From NCBI GenBank assembly GCA_009886125.1, contig VFJK01000026.1:1-44255 (forward strand): 44,255 bases of DNA. The letters run 5' to 3'. Of the stretch, positions 39,359 to 44,255 are shown one piece after another. Within the stretch, counting starts at the first letter, position 1, and each line of letters starts with the position of its first letter. Both the position numbers and the translations under genes were made by a program. The DNA is from Geobacter sp. (GTDB lineage Bacteria > Desulfobacterota > Desulfuromonadia > Geobacterales > DSM-12255). Under the pieces are notes generated by a model, which saw only the letters and a list, made by a program, of their open reading frames with translations, did no database searches and was not told the DNA's origin.

Positions 39359-40738
39359 TTAACATTTTAGTGACTGTTTTTCACGCCAAACATTAAATTC
39401 AGAAGGTTTGATCCGGAAACGGGCAATATTCCCTTCGTGAAGTGCAGCAACCTCTCGTTTAACCAGGTCTAAAAATTTGGAACGACTCGTTTCCGGAAGG
39501 TTTGCTGTCGCCCATTCACGGATGTAGTCGTCTTCGTTAGCAACAGCATTGCAGACGATTTCTCTTACTACGTTTGCCAGTTGCTTCCTGTATTCCAATC
39601 GAAAAGGATCGGGTTCGCCCAACTCCTCACGAGCGCTCAGGTAGCGCTTAACGGATCGCTCATAGCCCCACACATAGATGTCGCGCAGCAACTCGATCCG
39701 ATTCATCTCATAGACACCCAGAATCCCCTCGACATAGGCCCGTTTCGGCACATCTATAAAAGACAGCGGGCAGAGATTATTTTTGAAAAGTGGGATATTG
39801 GCCGTAAGACGTGCCACCCGCTTGTTGACATCCTCAAATGGTTGCAGGTAGGAGAGATGTACCAAGGCAAAAAACGATTGTTCAAAAGGGTCGGTGATGC
39901 TTGCTGCCGTATCAAGAAACCGTTGAAAGTATTCATCCAGAAGTTGAGGAGTGGCAAGCGGGGTATAAACTGAACCACCGATACCTACCGCAAGTTGACG
40001 GAGACGACCGCATGCTTCCGGATCTGGCAACAGGTTGTCGGATAGCGTGGCGTGAAGATTCAGGATGGTATACCGATTGAAACCAACATCTTCAGCTGAC
40101 TCCACCAAAAACTCGATGGCCTGTTTATGATTCAGGATCATCTGGGTTTCCAGAGCGTCTTTCCCCTCGGCAGCCTGGCCGAATGAGATGAGCCGTTCCG
40201 TTTCCAGTAGTGAGTATGTATTGCCTTCCAAATAGCTGGATGCCCAGGAAAGATCAATCAACAGCCTTCCCAGAACCTGCCGGGCTACTGTTCCAGCGGG
40301 CATGGCGCCTTGATGTGCCCGACCTATCCGGTGGAGATGCTCACGGGTGGCGTCATCGAAATACGGCCCGTTTTCATGGTATGCCAATAGAAAATCACGG
40401 TGATAACCAACTGGTTCACGCCGCTGGATTGGCTGGCTGACATATTGACGGATTTCGTTGCCTGCATCAGAAAGGGGTATTACTGATTCCTGGATGGAAA
40501 AAAGGTCCGCAGGTTTTGCACCTGGCGGCAGATAGAGCCTGCCCTTCAAGACGCCAGTTGCAATGATTCGGTTGTGCTCAATGAGTACCGTCAGACGACG
40601 TAAAAGAGTGCGCCGATTGATGACTACTCCCACAATTGCTAGAGCGGTCTCCAGTTCGGAAATGCTTACACCTCGCGGGTTTGCAGCAATTTGATACTCA
40701 ATAGGCGTCAGCTCTTGTTCTGGGATCTGTCTTGCCAC
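39359..40738 (-). CDS. Fic-domain protein with N-terminal winged helix and degenerate catalytic motif
   Basis: A 459-residue protein. Residues 8-70 read as a winged helix. The class II inhibitory helix motif SSYLEGN is at 167-173. The Fic core is QPFEDVNKRVAR at 299-310, where the consensus is HPFxxGNGRxxR, so the catalytic His is Gln and both glycines are replaced. The remainder of the fold looks intact (LSYLQPFEDVNKR, PLSFIDVP). AMPylation by the usual route is unlikely; relatives with this motif are a known subgroup of unknown activity. The promoter carries a long palindrome, suggesting autoregulation. Confidence 0.82.
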   Translation of the reverse strand: MARQIPEQELTPIEYQIAANPRGVSISELETALAIVGVVINRRTLLRRLTVLIEHNRIIATGVLKGRLYLPPGAKPADLFSIQESVIPLSDAGNEIRQYVSQPIQRREPVGYHRDFLLAYHENGPYFDDATREHLHRIGRAHQGAMPAGTVARQVLGRLLIDLSWASSYLEGNTYSLLETERLISFGQAAEGKDALETQMILNHKQAIEFLVESAEDVGFNRYTILNLHATLSDNLLPDPEACGRLRQLAVGIGGSVYTPLATPQLLDEYFQRFLDTAASITDPFEQSFFALVHLSYLQPFEDVNKRVARLTANIPLFKNNLCPLSFIDVPKRAYVEGILGVYEMNRIELLRDIYVWGYERSVKRYLSAREELGEPDPFRLEYRKQLANVVREIVCNAVANEDDYIREWATANLPETSRSKFLDLVKREVAALHEGNIARFRIKPSEFNVWREKQSLKC

Positions 40739-40779
40739 GATCTCACCCGCATCTGTCGTTAAGATTTATTTAAGACGTG

Positions 40780-40820
40780 ACTATACACTTTTTGTCGTAA
40801 AAAACAACTTTTACGACAAA
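40780..40820 (-). promoter_or_regulatory. Fic gene promoter with a 12-bp-arm palindrome
   Basis: Perfect arms TTTGTCGTAAAA (40791-40802) and TTTTACGACAAA (40809-40820) with a 6-base spacer. On the minus strand a -10 TATAGT (40780-40785) and a -35-like TTGTTT (40802-40807) overlap it, so a bound protein would block the promoter. The winged helix of the Fic protein is the natural candidate. Confidence 0.7.
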
Positions 40821-40833
40821 TGGACTTGACGTT

Positions 40834-40908
40834 GGCCTGAACCGGATCAAGCGTCTTCGCCGGAAGTATGGCATTCGTTGCAAGCAACGGAAGAAGTTCA
40901 TGTCATAA
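40834..40908 (+). pseudogene. Remnant of an IS3-family transposase orfB
   Basis: One frame reads GLNRIKRLRRKYGIRCKQ and six more residues to a TAA. It resembles the 'RxxRLMRxxGIRxxQRKKF' segment of IS3-family OrfB, just before the usual TTxSxH motif, which is missing. No other part of the element or terminal repeats is visible. Confidence 0.5.
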
Positions 40909-40923
40909 AACCGGATATAAAAA

Positions 40924-40949
40924 AAGCCGGATGAAAAATCATCCGGCCA
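40924..40949 (-). terminator. Terminator of the Rrf2 regulator gene
   Basis: A 9-bp stem, GCCGGATGA (40926-40934) with its complement (40939-40947), followed by T7 on the minus strand. Lies about 70 bp past the stop at 41021. Confidence 0.82.
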
Positions 40950-41020
40950 GTATTATGTGAAACGATGTAGCAAGATCCGGTCGTTCTGCCTGACAGCTAC
41001 TCCCATGGATCTATCGCGTG

Positions 41021-41485
41021 TCAGATAGAGTAGGCAAAGAGCTCATCGCCATCTTTTTTAACACCTAATTCCATACCACGTTCGCAAAGATCCTGCAGGG
41101 TGATCTTGTGAAGATAGTCATGAAACACGGCTTCAGCACCCTGCCAGACCGTCTGGGTCGCACATTCGCCGGCAAACTCGCACATGACCTTCTTTCGACC
41201 TTTGCGGGCACACTCTACCAGCATCAGGTCGCCTTCTGTCGCTCTTATTATCTCGCTGAGATTTATATCTGCCGGTATTTTTGCAAGCATATAGCCACCC
41301 TGAGGTCCACGCTTGCTCTTAAGTATCCCCACTTTTTTCAAAGACTGGAATATCTGCTCGAGATAGCGCTGAGAAATATGCTGACGTCTTGATATGTCCT
41401 GGATCTGCGTAGATCCGGCCCCACAGTTATAGGCGATATCGAACAGTGCCCGTAAACCGTACCTGCTCTTTGTGGATAGTCGCAT
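41021..41485 (-). CDS. Rrf2/IscR-family transcription regulator
   Basis: A 154-residue winged-helix regulator. MRLSTKSRYGLRALFDIA is the family start and GPQGGYMLAK the wing. Cys92, Cys102 and Cys108 match the position of the three [2Fe-2S] ligands of IscR, although the first spacing is nine rather than five residues. It may sense Fe-S status, and nifU/nifS (12-13 kb) would be obvious targets, but that is inference. A TACAA/TTGTA inverted repeat overlaps its promoter. Confidence 0.88.
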   Translation of the reverse strand: MRLSTKSRYGLRALFDIAYNCGAGSTQIQDISRRQHISQRYLEQIFQSLKKVGILKSKRGPQGGYMLAKIPADINLSEIIRATEGDLMLVECARKGRKKVMCEFAGECATQTVWQGAEAVFHDYLHKITLQDLCERGMELGVKKDGDELFAYSI

Positions 41486-41503
41486 AATCTACCTCCTGGA
41501 TGT

Positions 41504-41540
41504 ACAATCAGGTTGTATATTCGAGCAGCATAACTGTCAA
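41504..41540 (-). promoter_or_regulatory. Promoter and likely operator of the Rrf2 gene
   Basis: A -35 TTGACA (41535-41540) and a -10 near 41513-41520 on the minus strand. The inverted repeat TACAA-N5-TTGTA (41504-41518) overlaps the -10 region, which fits autorepression by the Rrf2 protein. AGGAGG lies just before the start codon. Confidence 0.6.
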
Positions 41541-41554
41541 GAATTATCAATATT

Positions 41555-41764
41555 CTACCAATGAATTTCCGGAGGATCAACCCGGCCAAGGAGCAGTATC
41601 TCTCCATCCACGACCTTGAAAGAGTCCCCTGCCTGGTTTATCCATGCGTCACCCTCGTCAAGGGGATAAGGGACCTCTCTCCTGCCGAGCCAGACCTCCT
41701 GGTCACCAATAAACGCGAACCAGTCGAGATTTCCTGTCATCCACATCCTGTTATTTACCACCAT
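41555..41764 (-). CDS. Small conserved-looking protein of unknown function
   Basis: A 69-residue protein. I use the ATG at 41764, eight bases past GGAGG; a TTG at 41779 would overlap that site. It is Trp-rich and acidic, with no signal peptide or cysteines. It lies 69 bp upstream of the Rrf2 gene and may share its control region. I do not recognise it. Confidence 0.55.
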   Translation of the reverse strand: MVVNNRMWMTGNLDWFAFIGDQEVWLGRREVPYPLDEGDAWINQAGDSFKVVDGEILLLGRVDPPEIHW

Positions 41765-41864
41765 AATCAAATCCTCCAATAGATGTAAAGGGTACGCCTA
41801 AAAGTGTGGATTGCGTTTCATCCGGAAGCTCGGAGCACCAGGCTTTTTGTCACACATTTAATTT

Positions 41865-41933
41865 CAGGTCAAGCAGGACCTGTTTTTGCTTGTTGAGACA
41901 ACCTGTTTTTGTTATGAAAGTGTATCACTTTCA
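41865..41933 (+). promoter_or_regulatory. Hairpins and repeats ahead of dapF
   Basis: CAGGTC (41865-41870) pairs with GACCTG (41877-41882) and is followed by T5, like a small terminator. ACCTGTTTTTG occurs at 41878 and again at 41901. A perfect repeat TGAAAGTG-TAT-CACTTTCA (41915-41933) ends 23 bp before the dapF ATG. Together they could be an attenuator or operator; no known riboswitch is recognisable. Confidence 0.4.
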
Positions 41934-41956
41934 ACATGATTATCGGGAGAGGTTTT

Positions 41957-42796
41957 ATGAAATTCACTAAAATGCATGGCGCCGGGAATGACTATGTGTA
42001 TGTAGACTGTTTTGTCGAAAAAGTTGAGAATCCTGCAGAGGTCGCCATAAAAGTTTCAAACCGAAACTTCGGCATCGGTTCCGACGGGCTCATTCTTATC
42101 ATGCCCTCAGATAAAGCTGATGTGCGAATGAGGATGTTCAACTCGGATGGTTCAGAATCGGAGATGTGCGGCAACGGTATCCGCTGTGTTGCCAAGTACG
42201 CCTTCGATCATGGCATCGTCTCGAAGAAAGAGATCTCAGCTGAGACCGGAGCAGGAGTGCTTACGCTTCAGCTCGTTACAGGAGCAGATAGCAAGGTTGA
42301 CCGTGTCCGTGTCAACATGGGTAAACCCCGGCTTACAAAAGCTGAAATACCTATGATTGGGGAACCGGCCGGAGACCAGACAATAAACCAGCCGCTCAAC
42401 ATTCTCCATACGGTTTTTCATATCACCACTGTCTCCATGGGAAACCCGCACTGCGTTATCTTTGTTGATGACGTGGATAATTTTCAGGTGCAGAAGTACG
42501 GCCCCCTCATTGAAAATCATGACATCTTCCCGAGAAAGACAAATGTCGAGTTCGTACAGATACTCTCCCGTAATGAGGTCCGTCAGAGGACCTGGGAGCG
42601 TGGTGCCGGCGAGACCCTGGCCTGTGGGACAGGTGCAAGCGCTGTCTGCGTTGCCGCGGCACTGAACGGACTGACCGAGAAAAAGATCCTGAACCACCTC
42701 TCAGGAGGCGATCTCGAACTTGAATGGGCGGACGACGGCAATCTTTATATGACCGGTCCGGCAACCGAGGTCTTCTCTGGAGAAATCTACCTCTGA
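41957..42796 (+). CDS. dapF: Diaminopimelate epimerase
   Basis: A 279-residue PLP-independent epimerase that makes meso-diaminopimelate for peptidoglycan and lysine. The start is the ATG at 41957 (MKFTKMHGAGNDYVYVD) with GGGAGAGG upstream. The two catalytic cysteines lie in SEMCGNGIRC (Cys71) and ETLACGTGAS. First gene of the dapF-nfo-macrodomain unit. Confidence 0.96.
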   Translation: MKFTKMHGAGNDYVYVDCFVEKVENPAEVAIKVSNRNFGIGSDGLILIMPSDKADVRMRMFNSDGSESEMCGNGIRCVAKYAFDHGIVSKKEISAETGAGVLTLQLVTGADSKVDRVRVNMGKPRLTKAEIPMIGEPAGDQTINQPLNILHTVFHITTVSMGNPHCVIFVDDVDNFQVQKYGPLIENHDIFPRKTNVEFVQILSRNEVRQRTWERGAGETLACGTGASAVCVAAALNGLTEKKILNHLSGGDLELEWADDGNLYMTGPATEVFSGEIYL

Positions 42797-42839
42797 TGGA
42801 TAAGTGAATCTCTTTGATATGAACAGAATTGGAGGGATC

Positions 42840-43703
42840 ATGAAAGATCTTCTCGGCGCACATATGTCGATAAGCGGAGGGGTACATCTTGCTCCCGAGC
42901 GTGGCAGATCTGCAGGATGTAGTGTAATCCAGGTTTTCACCCAAAATTCAAACCAGTGGCGCGGCAAAATGCCGACCGATTCGGATGTCTCGCTCTTCCG
43001 TGAAAAATGGGCTGAGAGCGGACTTTCGGACATCGTTTCTCACGACATCTACCTCGTAAACCTGGCTTCTGCTCCGGGCGATGTCCGCGACAAGAGCATG
43101 ATCGCATTTCAGGAAGAGATGCAGCGCTGCGCAAGACTCGGAATCGACAAGATCGTCATGCATCCGGGTTCTCACCTTAGCAATGGAGAAGAAACCGGAA
43201 TCAAGAGGATCGTGGACTCATTCAACACTCTCTTCTCTTCTACACCAGAATTCTCAGGGAGAGTTCTTCTGGAAAACACTGCCGGTCAGGGATCTAATCT
43301 CGGCTTTCGCTTCAGCCATCTTAAATCAATAATTGAAGATTCTGAATACCCGGACCGCTTCGGTGTCTGCCTCGACACCTGCCATGCAGTAGCTGCCGGT
43401 TACGAACTGCGCACTCCCGAGGGATATGCCGCCACCTTTGCCGAGTTCGATTCGCTGATCGGCCTTGAGCGGATAGCCTGCTTTCACCTCAATGACTCCA
43501 AGAAGGGGCTTGGCTCGCACGTGGACCGGCACGAGCATATCGGCAAGGGAGAGCTGGGACTGGAGCCGTTTCGTATGCTACTGAACGATGCACGATTCAA
43601 GACTGTGCCGAAGATCCTGGAGACTCCGAAAGGGGACAACGACGAGATGGATGAAGTTAACCTTAAACTTTTGCGAAGTCTGGTTGCTGGAACAAATGAA
43701 TAA
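42840..43703 (+). CDS. nfo: Endonuclease IV
   Basis: A 287-residue zinc-dependent AP endonuclease for base excision repair. The start is the ATG at 42840 with GGAGGG upstream ([18 protein letters not shown]). [42 protein letters not shown] and [23 protein letters not shown] carry the metal ligands. Confidence 0.96.
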   Translation: MKDLLGAHMSISGGVHLAPERGRSAGCSVIQVFTQNSNQWRGKMPTDSDVSLFREKWAESGLSDIVSHDIYLVNLASAPGDVRDKSMIAFQEEMQRCARLGIDKIVMHPGSHLSNGEETGIKRIVDSFNTLFSSTPEFSGRVLLENTAGQGSNLGFRFSHLKSIIEDSEYPDRFGVCLDTCHAVAAGYELRTPEGYAATFAEFDSLIGLERIACFHLNDSKKGLGSHVDRHEHIGKGELGLEPFRMLLNDARFKTVPKILETPKGDNDEMDEVNLKLLRSLVAGTNE

Positions 43704-44151
43704 CCCCATTGAAATCATACAGACCGACATTACCACCTTGGCAGTGGACGCCATTGTAAATGCCGCCAACAATTCCCTGCTCGGCGGCGGCGGTGTGGAC
43801 GGGGCTATTCACAGCGCCGCCGGGCCTGAACTGCTTGCTGAATGCAGAACCCTCGGCGGATGCGAAACCGGTGATGCCAAAATCACCAAAGGGTACTGCC
43901 TGCCGGCAAAGCATGTCATCCATACCGTCGGGCCGGTCTGGCACGGCGGCAATCGTAGCGAACCTGACCTGCTCCGCTCCTGCTACCGCCGCTGCTTCCA
44001 GCTTGCCCATGAAAACGGCTTGAAGTCGATTGCCTTTCCCGCCATCAGCTGCGGTATCTACGGCTACCCCATGGAACAGGGGTGCCTCATTGCCATTAAA
44101 GAGGCGCGGCAGGCGCTGGCGGAATATCCGGAGTTGGAGCGGGTTGTATGA
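43696..44151 (+). CDS. Macrodomain (ADP-ribose) hydrolase, 3' end replaced by an IS element
   Basis: A 151-residue MacroD-type protein starting eight bases inside the nfo stop region. [22 protein letters not shown] and [17 protein letters not shown], and [12 protein letters not shown], are the ADP-ribose-binding loops of the O-acetyl-ADP-ribose deacetylase group. Family members usually run about 20 residues further, through a final strand and helix after 'ERVV'. Here the stop TGA (44149-44151) coincides with the first bases of an apparent IS end, so the product is probably truncated but retains the binding pocket. Confidence 0.85.
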   Translation: MNNPIEIIQTDITTLAVDAIVNAANNSLLGGGGVDGAIHSAAGPELLAECRTLGGCETGDAKITKGYCLPAKHVIHTVGPVWHGGNRSEPDLLRSCYRRCFQLAHENGLKSIAFPAISCGIYGYPMEQGCLIAIKEARQALAEYPELERVV

Positions 44152-44255
44152 AGTGGTTGCGCTTTTTGAGACATGAGTATAAGCAATGAACCGACCTACA
44201 TTGAGAGGAGAGTTCATATGCCACAACATCGTACACGTCACAGCGCAGAATTTAA
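44149..44255 (+). mobile_element. Left end of an IS3-family insertion sequence (runs off the window)
   Basis: TGAAGTGG at 44149 resembles the terminal bases of IS911-like IS3-family elements, and TTTTTGAGACA follows where the inverted repeat would continue. An orfA start lies 69 bp in, the usual distance. The right end is outside the window. Confidence 0.6.
44218..44255 (+). CDS. IS3-family transposase OrfA, partial (5' end only)
   Basis: The ATG has GAGAGGAG upstream and reads MPQHRTRHSAEF before the window ends. The 'R-H-(S/T)-x-E-F' opening is typical of IS3-family OrfA helix-turn-helix proteins. Confidence 0.7.
   Translation, partial: MPQHRTRHSAEF

Overview
The window looks like chromosome of a Desulfuromonadales/Geobacterales-type bacterium (Geobacter relatives). 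I infer this from gene order and content, not from a search: a long minus-strand run rpsB-tsf-pyrH-frr-uppS-cdsA-dxr-rseP-tsaB-tgt-yajC-secD-secF, a NifU/NifS iron-sulfur pair, a B12-dependent mutase accessory set, an ahcY operon with an ArsR-methyltransferase regulator, and many small cytochrome-era 'Geobacter style' hypothetical genes. Most genes lie on the minus strand and many overlap by the ATGA type, so long polycistronic units are likely.

Layout. 114-2872: L,D-transpeptidase, MeaB GTPase, B12-binding mutase domain and CobO adenosyltransferase. 3002-5264: an AAA ATPase with a C-terminal winged helix, a small Cys-rich protein and a DnaQ-like exonuclease. 5265-5717: non-coding apart from terminators and an unexplained short segment. 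5718-6299: lipoprotein. 6505-8245: a 1.74 kb insertion in the 3' half of a tRNA-Leu gene, flanked by a perfect 53-bp repeat, carrying an HNH endonuclease gene, a replication-relaxation-like gene and a repeat-rich non-coding region. 8246-8532: tRNA-Leu, tRNA-Arg, tRNA-Pro. 8571-13028: rdgB, rph, DHH phosphoesterase, nifS, nifU. 13145-18446: phosphohexomutase, a fragment of an outer-membrane porin, a TPR protein, secF, secD, yajC. 18520-27388: the housekeeping run for queuosine, t6A, isoprenoid, lipid, ribosome recycling and translation genes. 27591-30713 (plus strand): LptF, LptG and an IPT/TIG protein. 30694-34723 (minus): a TPR membrane protein, ahcY and its likely regulator sahR. 34857-36029 (plus): exported MsrA and MsrB.

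36071-39198 is AT-rich and accessory. Three minus-strand gene units are each followed by a 60-64 bp imperfect inverted repeat with the architecture of integron attC sites and a shared, equally spaced right half. No integron integrase is visible, so this resembles an integrase-less cassette cluster. Its cargo is unusual: a DUF6843-like membrane-anchored protein, a multi-TM protein with a lytic-transglycosylase-like core and an NrfJ-like C-terminal domain, and an overlapping pair made of a membrane-anchored beta-rich protein and a GT51-like transglycosylase without an obvious membrane anchor. This is the best candidate in the window for something undescribed.

39359-44255: a Fic protein with a degenerate catalytic motif and a perfect palindrome at its promoter, an IS3-family remnant, an Rrf2/IscR-type regulator, a small hypothetical gene, dapF, nfo and a macrodomain gene whose 3' end is cut by an IS3-family insertion that runs off the window. 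All family calls are from reading the protein sequences by eye.
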